A DNA stretch of 64,000 bases from Lasiosphaeris hirsuta. Its lineage: Eukaryota > Ascomycota > Sordariomycetes > Sordariales > Lasiosphaeriaceae. Of this stretch, positions 10,726 through 20,374 are shown one piece after another. The first letter of the stretch is position 1; each line of letters opens with the position of its first letter. The stretch covers positions 2,108,001 to 2,172,000 of the forward strand of contig JAUKUA010000004.1 of NCBI GenBank assembly GCA_030549175.1, in the 5' to 3' direction. The position numbers and the translations under genes are program-made. The notes under the pieces were generated by a model, which worked only from the letters and a program-made list of their open reading frames with translations, ran no database searches and was not told the origin of the DNA.

Positions 10726-12879
10726 TCAGTATGAGGGCAGCCTTTGCCAGAGCTTTACAAATTCCCGCATAGCAAGCTTCTCGGTTGACCTATCACCAGG
10801 AACCAGCGAGGTTGCAAGTGGCTCCGCACTGGGGTCCGCGATGCGAATGCATGCCTTCAAATCCTTGAGCAACTTCCCCGCGGGGCGTATAGGCGGTTGT
10901 TCATAAACCATCTCGCTGACACACCACCGCAGAGCATCAGCGCAGACCGTTTGGCTGTTAGAATTGGCGAGGTACTGGTAGAGATGAGCATACATCTTGG
11001 CCGACCGAGCCCTGCCGTAGCGGGGCGGGATCCGCCAAATCGTCCAAAACCTGTCCCAATCCTTGACCGTGAAATACAAGTCGAGTAGTTGGATCAAGGT
11101 GTCTTCCGATGGGCAGGGAATACTGGGTTGAAAGAGGAGATACTCAAATTGTGTGAGAAGCCTGGCAGACTCTGGGGTTCCGCAGCCGCCTTTTACGAGT
11201 GACTGGATTACTGTCGCGATAATATCGGGATCCAACACTTTTTCGCCACGGGTGAACATGGCATCGACCACCTCTACCGCGAAAGCTGACTGCTGACGGA
11301 CGGCGGCGTCGTCTCCTCCTGGTTTTCGAAAGATAGCTGACAACACGTATAAGTATTCGTCGCGGATAAGTGGGATGCTGTGGAGCTGTACCTCTTGGAA
11401 GGCCTTCTGAAGACGGGAGACGTTGAAGTGGTCGTGGCTAAACTTCTGTCCATAGATTTGGAGCCAGAGACGAAATTCACAAGCTTTTGCATCCGGTAGG
11501 TTCTCGATGGCGCGGTCAAAAAGTCGCAGGAAACGGGGCGGTGTGCCGTCGTCCCCAGCACTCAGCTCCTTTTGGGCCTCATCATGGCAGAGTGATTCCG
11601 AGTACGTCTTTAGTTGATTCAATAGATCGATTTTGGACTCGGTGTCATGAGCTAGAATGTCAGATAACTTTTCGATGGCCTCTTGCCGGGAATAATTGCT
11701 GCTTGCAAATTTGGCTAGGGGGGTTTGTGAGATGTGGGAGACGTCGATAGGAGCATCAAAGCTCTGCCGGGCCAATGTAGAGTAAAACTGCGCGGCGGGG
11801 GGCTTCGACCGGCCGGGGCGTCCTTTATTCGCGCCACGGTTGAAAGGTTTGATGGTACCGAATTCCTCAAAGCCTTCGAAGCCATCCTTGAGAACCGGGT
11901 CGGGGTCATGATCCGGGTCAGGATCGTGGCGTCGATCGCGCTTCTGCTTTTTGCCCTCATCATTGTACCGCTCGCGTTTGTGACCCTGAATCCTCACAGG
12001 GGCATCCTTCTTCTCCAAGCCTCGCCTCAGCATTCCCTTCCACAGCTTCTCCAAGTCTAATTCTTGTCTCCGAGCCTCGGTCATCACCTGTACGACAATG
12101 GTTGTTCCTGTCTGAGCCACACCGAATCCGGTTGGCAAGCCGGCCTCATCCAGTATCTCCATCTCGACATCAGACGAGCCGATTGTGCCCAAATTTATGC
12201 AGATCCACCCAGTGCTGATTCCATCGTCTGCACCGCGCGGAAGGCCTGTGGTGCCCAGCAGCTTCGCCTTGCGAGCCTTACGTCGCAGCTTGATCTTGAG
12301 TTCGTTTCGCCCCAGGAGGCCGTCTGCCACGGCCGTCACGCCGTAGCCACGGAGCCACCGTGTCAGACGGTCGGCAGAGACGTGGAGATGGCGCTCACTG
12401 CGTGCTGATCCGAAGAGCATTATCAAATTGGGCCCAAGTCCAGCTGGGGGGTCCAATTCACGCAGGTCGAGCATCTCAAGCTGGTCAAGGCCCAGTTCAT
12501 CCGACGCAAATTTGACCAGTGGCCCCATCAGCTTGGGCGATCCTTCGGGGACATCTGGTAATGGCGTCGGCTCAGTTAGAAGAGTTGGATGTCTTGGCGC
12601 TTCGACCTCAAGGTACCAAGGCACGTCTGAGCCATTGGCCCCCGTCTCGACCGGTTGTCCATTCTCGTCCTTCTCTGGTATGCGCTCTTCGATTGCAAAG
12701 CCCTGGTTAAGTCGGGCAGTAGGTCGGAAGGTCGAATATCTTGCGGCGGGAGCGAACGGCCTGGCTCGAAGCGACAACTGTGGAACCCGAACGCCTGCAA
12801 AATTCCCAATGATGAGCCACAGCGCTGAGGACCGACAACCGGAGCAACTGGCAGCTCTCAATGCTGGCGCAGCACTCAT
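10726..12879 (-). CDS. ATP25: ATP25, mitochondrial ATP synthase synthesis factor
   Basis: Single-exon gene of 717 aa, start at 12879. The N-terminus is rich in Ala/Arg/Ser without acidic residues (SLRARPFAPAARYSTFRPTA), typical of a mitochondrial presequence. Residues about 110-290 hold the ribosome-silencing-factor-like half (LIMLFGSARSERHLHVSADR, GWICINLGTIG); a basic linker (KKQKRDRRHD) leads to the fungal C-terminal half. In yeast Atp25 is cleaved: the C-terminal part stabilises ATP9 mRNA and the N-terminal part acts on ring assembly and the mitoribosome. The reading frame stays open upstream to 13317 but without presequence character, so the later start is preferred. It is transcribed divergently from the mitochondrial RNA polymerase gene. 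Confidence 0.9.
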   Translation of the reverse strand: MSAAPALRAASCSGCRSSALWLIIGNFAGVRVPQLSLRARPFAPAARYSTFRPTARLNQGFAIEERIPEKDENGQPVETGANGSDVPWYLEVEAPRHPTLLTEPTPLPDVPEGSPKLMGPLVKFASDELGLDQLEMLDLRELDPPAGLGPNLIMLFGSARSERHLHVSADRLTRWLRGYGVTAVADGLLGRNELKIKLRRKARKAKLLGTTGLPRGADDGISTGWICINLGTIGSSDVEMEILDEAGLPTGFGVAQTGTTIVVQVMTEARRQELDLEKLWKGMLRRGLEKKDAPVRIQGHKRERYNDEGKKQKRDRRHDPDPDHDPDPVLKDGFEGFEEFGTIKPFNRGANKGRPGRSKPPAAQFYSTLARQSFDAPIDVSHISQTPLAKFASSNYSRQEAIEKLSDILAHDTESKIDLLNQLKTYSESLCHDEAQKELSAGDDGTPPRFLRLFDRAIENLPDAKACEFRLWLQIYGQKFSHDHFNVSRLQKAFQEVQLHSIPLIRDEYLYVLSAIFRKPGGDDAAVRQQSAFAVEVVDAMFTRGEKVLDPDIIATVIQSLVKGGCGTPESARLLTQFEYLLFQPSIPCPSEDTLIQLLDLYFTVKDWDRFWTIWRIPPRYGRARSAKMYAHLYQYLANSNSQTVCADALRWCVSEMVYEQPPIRPAGKLLKDLKACIRIADPSAEPLATSLVPGDRSTEKLAMREFVKLWQRLPSY

Positions 12880-13487
12880 GGTCAGTGATTGCTCGCGCGG
12901 GGTGCTTGTGGTGTATGTTCGCGGCGAGAGATGGACTTGATACTCGATGCGAGCAGCGGCGGAGCTTGATAAAAAAAAAACAGTTCGAGATTCGGGCCAA
13001 AGTCGTTTGCGCGCTGGCCCCATCAAAACTGCGCCAGCGGCCAGTGTATTTTCACGTTGCAAAACTACAGCGACCCGGCCACCCGGCGTTGCTGCACAAG
13101 AAAGAGCGAGGGGCCCAAGCGTGCAACACGGTAGTGGCGTGTACTGTGGGGATGCCGGGGCCAAGGGCCAATCAAACGCGCAGAAGGTTTTTTTTTCTCG
13201 AGAAGCAGCGGCATGAAGTTCCTGAAGGGCAAATTTTTGGAGCTTCCTCCTATCTTCCAATCTGCCACCGCCTCTGCACTCGCGCAGGCAATGTCTACCG
13301 GCCGCCGAGGTTGACATTCGCCCTCCCGTACATGGTATTTTGATGTCAATTCTTTTTAATATTCTTTGTCCGATGTTCTGATTTCAGGTCCAATTCGACC
13401 CCCAACAGAACCAGTCTCTCCTGCGAGCCAACACTCGTTCAAACTTGTAAACCCCCTCGACAATCCGCCTTCGCGAGGGCCGTCACA
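12880..13487. promoter_or_regulatory. Bidirectional promoter of ATP25 and mitochondrial RNA polymerase
   Basis: 608 bp separates the two start codons. Both products serve mitochondrial gene expression. An A10 run at about 12970 and a T9 run at about 13190 could be nucleosome-excluding tracts. No binding site was assigned. Confidence 0.6.
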
Positions 13488-16400
13488 ATGCTCGTTCGCT
13501 CGGGCGTCGTCCGACAAAGCCTCCCTTTGCGACATCTACTATCCTCTACTTCGCTCCGATTCACCACGCAATGCCCCTCGCTGAGCATTCGACGCGCCGC
13601 GCCCGACTCCCATAGGTCTCTCTCGACCAAGCAGGAATTGCGGCCATGGAAGAGGAAAGACTATCGTGCTCTCGCCGGCTTTGAACGCCACCTGGCCACA
13701 GCCCTAGACGACTGCCGCCCGACTGACGACATTGCCTTTGAGGGCCTCCCTAATTCCATAACTTCAGCCTACCGCCCAAGTCCCTCGCAACCTCCAATCT
13801 ACGAGCTGCGTTCTTTCGACGCTGCGGACACTCTCAGAGTGAAACCTCAGCTCGCTACAACACCCAGATCGCGCGTCAATCCCCACGGCATTCCCGGAGA
13901 TGTCGAGGAGATGCTGTCCGTCTTCGATGCCTGCATTCAAGTCGGCAAATTGGAGCGGGCCTCTCTGGTCCTGAAGCGCTTCGGGGCCATGAATATTCTG
14001 GCCCCCGAGGTTTTGATGGAGCTGCACAACGTCTACCTGCACGAGCGACTCGCACAAATCCAGGACGACCCAAGCTTGGATGGTGCCGACGATATTCACA
14101 AGTGGTTTGAGCTTCAGATCCGGCACCCACGCCTACAGCACACTGCCGATACCATCGCTTACATGCTGAAGGCCTCACTTATAACCTCACGCGGCTCACG
14201 GCTTGTCAGACTCCTCGAGCGCTACATGGGCATGCTTCCTCAGATGTCTGCTCTTGAGTCTCTGTTCATGGTTGACGTTTTGAACGCAAAAGACCTGGCA
14301 ACCATATCGGAGCTTTGCCCGGAGTACAACATGCTCGACTATTCAGTCAATACCGACAATGTTACTTCGGATTCTCTCTCGGCGAATGAACTTGACGAGA
14401 GCGCACGCCAAGTCGAACATCATGCTCGGCAGGATGTACTACAGGCACTACAGGCACTACCGGGCAGCAGTGAATCGGTGCCCGAGGTCATGGGCACACC
14501 ACAGAAAGGCGTGGGCCTGAAGGTGTTGAAAAGTACCCTTTCGCTTTTCTCAGACATCCCACCGGGGCTCGACATTGGCACGCTATCCCGTGAGCAGCAG
14601 AGAGAAATACAGATGCGATTAGAGAAAGATTGTATTGATGCTGCGTTGTCTCGATGGCGAGAAGAAAATCAGGCGCTTTTGAGCATGGGTCTGAATACGA
14701 CGCTTTCCAGTCCTTCGTTGAGCGCCCGGCTTTTTGATTGGCACAAAGATCTTGAGGCCCGTATTGTTGACGAGTTGCAGAAGATTGAAGTCTCTGAAGC
14801 GGTGGTATTGAAGGGAAAAGAGGACCTGGACAGGTGTCTATATGGGCCTTTCTTGCGACAATCGTCCCCCAGCCGACTTGCCGCTGTCACCATTCTTAGT
14901 TCTCTCAGTGCTATTGCTATGAGTGGGGCTGACAAAGGTATCCTTCTCACGAGCATTGTCAGCCAGGTGGCTAGGATCACCGAGCAGGACATCCGATCTC
15001 AACTTCAAAGTGCCGGCCGGCCTCGCGACAAGAAGGGCGTCCAGAAGGGAGGAGCGCGACGGCTCATGAGAAACGCCTCCAGCCAGCGACTTGCCGCTAA
15101 CGCCGCCGCCAACGCCGCCGCGGCCCAGAGTTCGACTACCGGCAACGCCCCCTCCAACGTTGTTTTCGAACACAAGGAGGATCCCCTGCGGGAAGACAGG
15201 CCTTGGCCCGTCAACATCCGAACCCAGGTTGGTGCAGCGCTGCTCTCGGCCCTGATCGAAACAGCCAAGGTCCGCGTTGTGAGAGAGCATCCCGAAACCA
15301 AAGCTCTGGTTACTCAAATGCAGCCGGCCTTCACCCATACTACCTCACTCAAAAAGGGCAGAAAGGTTGGTACGATTGTGCCAAATCGAGCCCTGGTAGA
15401 GCTCCTGAAGCGGGAGCCGAGGTCCGACATGCTTACGAGTCAGCTGCCTATGGTCGTAGAGCCGGAGCCTTGGACGAGTTTTGACAAGGGTGGTTTTATC
15501 ACATCTTATGCCCCGCTCCTTCGAGTCAAGAATGGAGAGAGGGAACAGAGGATCTATACCGATGCAGCAGTTGCCCGGGGAGACATGGACCAGATACTCA
15601 AGGGTCTCAACGTGCTCGGGAAAACGGCCTGGAAGATCAACCAGCAGGTATTCGACGTAATGCTTGAGGCGTGGAATACCGGAAAGCCCATTGCCAATTT
15701 GCCTGCGCTCAACCCAGACATCCCCATACCCCCGGAGCCAAACTCTACCGATGACCCGTGGAAGAAGCGGCTCTGGATCAGAGATGTCAAAGCCGCAGAG
15801 AACGAAAAATCGGGATTGCATTCTGTCCGTTGCTTCATGAACTTTCAGCTTGAAATTTCCAGAGCTTTGCGTGATCAAACCTTTTACTTCCCGCACAATA
15901 TCGACTTCCGAGGTCGCGCATACCCGATTCCGACCTATCTAAACCACATGGGCGCAGATCACGTCCGCGGCTTGTTGCGTTTCGCTAAAGGAAAGAAACT
16001 TGGAGAGACGGGACTGCGATGGTTAAAGATTCATCTTTCCAACGTCTATGGCTTCGACAAAGCCAGCTTCCAAGAACGCGAGAACTTCGCCATGGACAAC
16101 CTTGACAACATTTTCGACTCGGCTGACAATCCGCTAAACGGAAAGCGGTGGTGGCTTGAAGCAGAAGATCCCTGGCAGACCCTGGCGACTTGCTTCGAAC
16201 TCAAGGCGGCGCTTCAATCTCCTGTGCCTGCCGATTATGTATCTTCTATGCCAGTGCATCAAGATGGGACCTGCAATGGGCTCCAGCATTACGCTGCTCT
16301 TGGTGGCGATACCTGGGGAGCGCAGCAGGTAAATCTTCTGCCTGGCGACAGGCCATCAGATGTGTATTCTGCCGTCGCCCAGCTTGTTCGAAATTCTATC

Positions 16401-17795
16401 GACCAGGACATTGCCGACGGGGTTACTATTGCAAAGATTTTTAAAGATAAGATAACTCGAAAGGTTGTGAAGCAAACCGTGATGACCAACGTTTACGGTG
16501 TCACATTCGTCGGCGCGCGGGCGCAGGTGGCCAAGCAACTGAATGATCTCTATCCAAATATGGTCAAGAATTCGGGGCTCGATATGAAAATCCTTTCAAC
16601 CTATGTCACTAAGAGGGTTTTCGGTGCCTTGTCTACTATGTTCCGGGGCGCACACGATATCCAGAGCTGGCTTGGAGAGATCGGCAGCCGTGTCTGTCGG
16701 GCCGTATCGCCTGAACAGATCGCCAGAATCGCCGGCGACTTGGAGAAGAATAAGATGGAGAAAGGGAAACTGGACAAGCATAAGTCTCTGGGCAACAAGA
16801 CTCTCCAAGCTGCGCTTCCCGATTTGTTCCACAGCACGCTTGTTTGGACAACCCCCTTGCGAATGCCTGTCGTTCAGCCGTACCGAAAGAGCGCGACGCG
16901 GTCCATCACCACCTGCCTCCAGGAGCTCGTCATGACAATCCCCGACCGGGCTGACCCGGTTCACTCGCGGAAACAGCTTCAAGCTTTCCCGCCCAATTTC
17001 ATCCACTCGCTTGATGCCAGCCACATGATATTGTCAGCCCTGGAGTGTGATGAGCGTGGCCTGACCTTTGCCGCTGTCCACGACTCTTTTTGGACGCACG
17101 CCTCCGACGTTGATACCATGAATGGCGTCATCCGCGATTCTTTTATTCGCATTCACAGCGATGACGTTATCGGCCGTCTGGCGGCAGAATTCCGGGCAAG
17201 ATTCAAGGGATCAATCTACACGGGCAAGATAATCAGGAAGTCGGCAACAGCCAAGGCAATTCTCGAATTTCGCAAGACTCAACGCCTCTCGTGGGCTGAC
17301 GAGCTGATTATGGAGAAAAAACGGCAGGACCTGCTGAGCTCTTCCAATCCCGATGACGTGGAAGCTGGGAAGGCAATGGTCACACCAGCCAGCATCTTCG
17401 AGGAGATGTCGGTGCGGGAGAATCTCAGTGTCGTAGCGGAAGAGAACCCCGCCGCCGGACTCGGAGACGTGTCGGGAGGCATGTTGTCGAAGGGCGAGCG
17501 ATCAGTTGAGGCACCTGATGAAGACGGAGCGAGTGACGATTTAGAGGTGAACGAAGTCGAGAGTGAACCGGCCGCAGATGATGAAGACCGAGAGGTTGAG
17601 GTCAAGCCTTTGTCATTCTTGGAATATGCTGGGACAAACCACTTTGCCATGCATGTGGCTGGTAGGATGTATCGGCCCGAGCCTGCTGCACCAGCGTCGA
17701 TTCAGCTCTGGCTTCCGCTGACGTTCCCAGACGTGCCAGAGAAGGGCGATTTTAATGTACAAGATTTGAAAGATAGCAAGTACTTTTTCTCATAA
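13488..17795 (+). CDS. RPO41: Mitochondrial DNA-directed RNA polymerase (T7-like)
   Basis: Uninterrupted frame of 1435 aa, near the size of the Neurospora orthologue cyt-5. The first about 45 residues carry many Arg/Ser and no cluster of acidic residues, a mitochondrial presequence. The catalytic half has the single-subunit polymerase motifs in order: motif A HQDGTCNGLQHYAALGGD (about residue 926), motif B KQTVMTNVYGVTFVGA (about 994) and motif C VHDSFWTHASD (about 1197). An acidic, low-complexity insert (about 1300-1380) precedes the conserved C-terminal end ...SKYFFS, as seen in fungal members. The enzyme transcribes the mitochondrial genome and primes its replication. An Ala-rich stretch at about residue 540 lies in the linker. 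It shares a bidirectional promoter with ATP25. Confidence 0.97.
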   Translation: MLVRSGVVRQSLPLRHLLSSTSLRFTTQCPSLSIRRAAPDSHRSLSTKQELRPWKRKDYRALAGFERHLATALDDCRPTDDIAFEGLPNSITSAYRPSPSQPPIYELRSFDAADTLRVKPQLATTPRSRVNPHGIPGDVEEMLSVFDACIQVGKLERASLVLKRFGAMNILAPEVLMELHNVYLHERLAQIQDDPSLDGADDIHKWFELQIRHPRLQHTADTIAYMLKASLITSRGSRLVRLLERYMGMLPQMSALESLFMVDVLNAKDLATISELCPEYNMLDYSVNTDNVTSDSLSANELDESARQVEHHARQDVLQALQALPGSSESVPEVMGTPQKGVGLKVLKSTLSLFSDIPPGLDIGTLSREQQREIQMRLEKDCIDAALSRWREENQALLSMGLNTTLSSPSLSARLFDWHKDLEARIVDELQKIEVSEAVVLKGKEDLDRCLYGPFLRQSSPSRLAAVTILSSLSAIAMSGADKGILLTSIVSQVARITEQDIRSQLQSAGRPRDKKGVQKGGARRLMRNASSQRLAANAAANAAAAQSSTTGNAPSNVVFEHKEDPLREDRPWPVNIRTQVGAALLSALIETAKVRVVREHPETKALVTQMQPAFTHTTSLKKGRKVGTIVPNRALVELLKREPRSDMLTSQLPMVVEPEPWTSFDKGGFITSYAPLLRVKNGEREQRIYTDAAVARGDMDQILKGLNVLGKTAWKINQQVFDVMLEAWNTGKPIANLPALNPDIPIPPEPNSTDDPWKKRLWIRDVKAAENEKSGLHSVRCFMNFQLEISRALRDQTFYFPHNIDFRGRAYPIPTYLNHMGADHVRGLLRFAKGKKLGETGLRWLKIHLSNVYGFDKASFQERENFAMDNLDNIFDSADNPLNGKRWWLEAEDPWQTLATCFELKAALQSPVPADYVSSMPVHQDGTCNGLQHYAALGGDTWGAQQVNLLPGDRPSDVYSAVAQLVRNSIDQDIADGVTIAKIFKDKITRKVVKQTVMTNVYGVTFVGARAQVAKQLNDLYPNMVKNSGLDMKILSTYVTKRVFGALSTMFRGAHDIQSWLGEIGSRVCRAVSPEQIARIAGDLEKNKMEKGKLDKHKSLGNKTLQAALPDLFHSTLVWTTPLRMPVVQPYRKSATRSITTCLQELVMTIPDRADPVHSRKQLQAFPPNFIHSLDASHMILSALECDERGLTFAAVHDSFWTHASDVDTMNGVIRDSFIRIHSDDVIGRLAAEFRARFKGSIYTGKIIRKSATAKAILEFRKTQRLSWADELIMEKKRQDLLSSSNPDDVEAGKAMVTPASIFEEMSVRENLSVVAEENPAAGLGDVSGGMLSKGERSVEAPDEDGASDDLEVNEVESEPAADDEDREVEVKPLSFLEYAGTNHFAMHVAGRMYRPEPAAPASIQLWLPLTFPDVPEKGDFNVQDLKDSKYFFS

Positions 17796-19137
17796 AAAGG
17801 GACATGCTATATATGCCGTGGGCTCGGCCGCTGTAGGTACGGAATGCATCTAAGGACACGGTGGAAGTCACAACAATCCATAGACGGCGTTTTTGGGGGG
17901 AGGGTTAGACATGCTCTGTTTTGCGTGGCGTTTGAGAAAGGCATGCCTTGAGAAAAGGGAGAGGGGACTTGGGCTGCTTGTGTGTACGCATGGCGGCGTT
18001 GCGCGCCCAGAGCTCTTTACATGTACTTTTTGTACAAAATCATCTTGTATAACAACTGGCGAAGGGGGGAGAGGGGGGACCAAAAGAAGACGTGAAACTA
18101 TATATAAAGGAAACATTTTGATGTCACCAACGTAGGCTTGGAGCCGACTGAGCAATTTACAAAATACAAACAAATAATTTTGAGCAATCGTGCAGTTGAC
18201 AGAGTTGGCAGCGGTGACGGTAGGGAGCCTGAGACACAACTGACATCAAATCAGTCTGGACAAAATCTAGGAGAATGACGAGACTGGACTTCGCTGCGCA
18301 ACATTGCCACGTCTTGGTTAACCAAAATCGATCTGATGCATGGCCGATTACCTTAATCAAGGGACCAAATGCAAGGGGAGGTGGCGAGACAAGTTCAGAA
18401 AGCACTGCGGGCAGAGGTAACGTCCGGTATATTGTGGGAGCTACCGGGTAATCTGGCATATATTTGGCGCTGCTACCATGACACCGGGTTCAGGGACGAG
18501 CAACCAGCCTTGGCGTGTACACAGCCCGTATTCGGTGGCTTGCCACGGTGGGAGTATCACCGTCCTAACGAGCTGGCCAACAGCCGGGCTCGCTGCGACA
18601 TTATCTGGCGCGACGGGGTTGACGAGTTGAAGCTATTTTTGTGGCTGTCCACGGCATTTTGTTGATGTGATGCTCATGTCGCGGACCTAAAAGGGGGCAC
18701 GGGCGATGGAGAATTAAGGTACCGAGATAAGTCAAGGTCGCAACGGTGCTGCATGGGCGAGCAATTCACGGGGAAGGCTATATGGCCCTGCATTGGTGCC
18801 AACGCCTCTGGCCCTCGCCTGTCAGTGAAAGCGGCGAGAGAAATATGTGTTTCCTAGTGCCGGAAGAGGAGACTCCTTGCTGGTGGTTAGGCCCTTCTCT
18901 TTCTCAGGAAAGACTTGGGATATCTCCGTTCTAACCCCTGCTACGGCATCTAGAATAGGTCTGTCTAGACTACCTCGGGCACATCTCAAGATGATAGCTC
19001 GGGTGTCCAATGTTTAGTCGGCGGCAATGCGGGATATTGGTAAACGATCGGGTCGAAGCCGACGATTCCCGCTACCAGAATCTCGTCTCATGGAGATGAG
19101 CTGAGGGGAGAAGTCGAGAGAGTGACCATATATTGGG
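17796..19137. other. Intergenic region
   Basis: About 1.3 kb between the polymerase gene and the small secreted protein gene. It contains the polymerase 3' region and upstream sequence of the next gene. Short open frames (for example 18369-18665) have no family-like content. Nothing else identified. Confidence 0.5.
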
Positions 19138-19144
19138 TATAAAT
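19138..19144 (+). promoter_or_regulatory. TATA box of the small secreted protein gene
   Basis: TATAAAT lies 122-128 bp upstream of the start codon at 19266, a usual distance for a fungal TATA gene. Secreted, regulated genes in fungi often have TATA promoters. Confidence 0.55.
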
Positions 19145-19265
19145 GTGCTTGGCTGCCGTCATAACCCAGTCTTGTGTTTCCAGTCTCTCATCGAAGTTCC
19201 AAGCTATCAACTGCATCAGACAACTTGACAACCCACAGGCCTCAAGCTCAACCCACAACTTCACC

Positions 19266-20139
19266 ATGCAGTTCACCACATCCGCCGGCCTCCTTGCTTG
19301 GGGCCTCCTGGCTCAGCTCGGGTACGTTCGCTCCAGCCTCTCCCCTCCCTGCGTGCGCCCTGCCCTGGCTACCCGGTCCTCCCCCGCAACGAAGCCAGGC
19401 AGCTAGCTGACCAGCCATCTAACCAGCTCTGCCGTCCCCGCGCCCGAGGGAGACTCCCCGGTCCTCATCGTGGTCCCCGGGACGAAGGCCGGCAGCGACC
19501 CGCTCCCGACCAGCGTCATCGTCGTCCCCGGCAGCGGCAGCGGGAGCAACCCCGTGTTCCCCACGGCCGTCCTGACCGTACCCGGCAGCCCGGCCGTGCC
19601 GCAGTGGCCGACCGGCTTCCTGACCAAGGGCAAGGACACCCCCGTGTTCCCAACGTGGGTGCCCCGCGCCGCCCCAGCCATCCCCAAGAGCTGCACCTCA
19701 GTCGTCCGTGGCCAGTCAAAGGGCCCGTCTTGCTATACCGCCACTGCGACAGTGACCAAGTGTACGTTGACCCCTGCCCCTATGCCTCAGGCGGCTGTGA
19801 CGTGCGCTGATGTTGAGCTTAATAGCTTCGTGCGCCACGCTCAAGTGCGCTGAACCGACGAACATCATGTGCCCGGCCTACATCAAGCTGGAGACCCGGA
19901 ACGTCCCATGCGCGTGAGTCCCCTCCCCTATCACCCTCCTGGATAATGAGTGTCTACTTACCGAATCCTTTAGCAACAGCTGCTGCCCCACTACCAAGAC
20001 CAAGACCGTCACCAAGGCCTGCGCGACCTGCTCAACTGGTTGCGTCATCCCCACTCAGACTGTTACGCAGACGACGGGATGCGGCGTGAATCCGACTCTG
20101 GTCCCGCTGCCAACTGCGGTTCTGACCTTTGTCGGTTAG
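19266..20139 (+). CDS. Small secreted Cys-rich protein with VPG-centred repeats
   Basis: Four exons, 19266-19321, 19427-19761, 19826-19913 and 19974-20139, give 214 aa; all three junctions keep frame and use GT-AG. A signal peptide is clear (MQFTTSAGLLAWGLLAQLG, cleavage near SAVPA). After it come three loose units of about 20-27 residues, each built on a hydrophobic-VPG core (VVPGTKAG, VVPGSGSG, TVPGSPAV). The C-terminal half has about a dozen Cys in pairs such as ANSCCPT, CATCSTGC and TTGCG, so a disulfide-bonded extracellular domain is likely. No family was recognised. It could be a cell-wall or surface protein or an effector-like protein; this is inference. Confidence 0.72.
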
Positions 20140-20374
20140 GGGTGACATAGGAAGAGCAGGATGCTAAAAAATCGGGGTGGGAAAAAGAAGGGAAGAGTGT
20201 TTATCGACAGCCAAATCGTAATGCGGAGTACATACATAGACCGAGTTAGCGTGCAAATACACCAACTGACCCTTGACTTGGTGCGTGTTCTTGATTCTTG
20301 ATTCCCCAAACTGCAGCATCAAAACCGTCTAGTTGATTTCCATCGCTTTACACGTATCCACATCGATACCCCCT

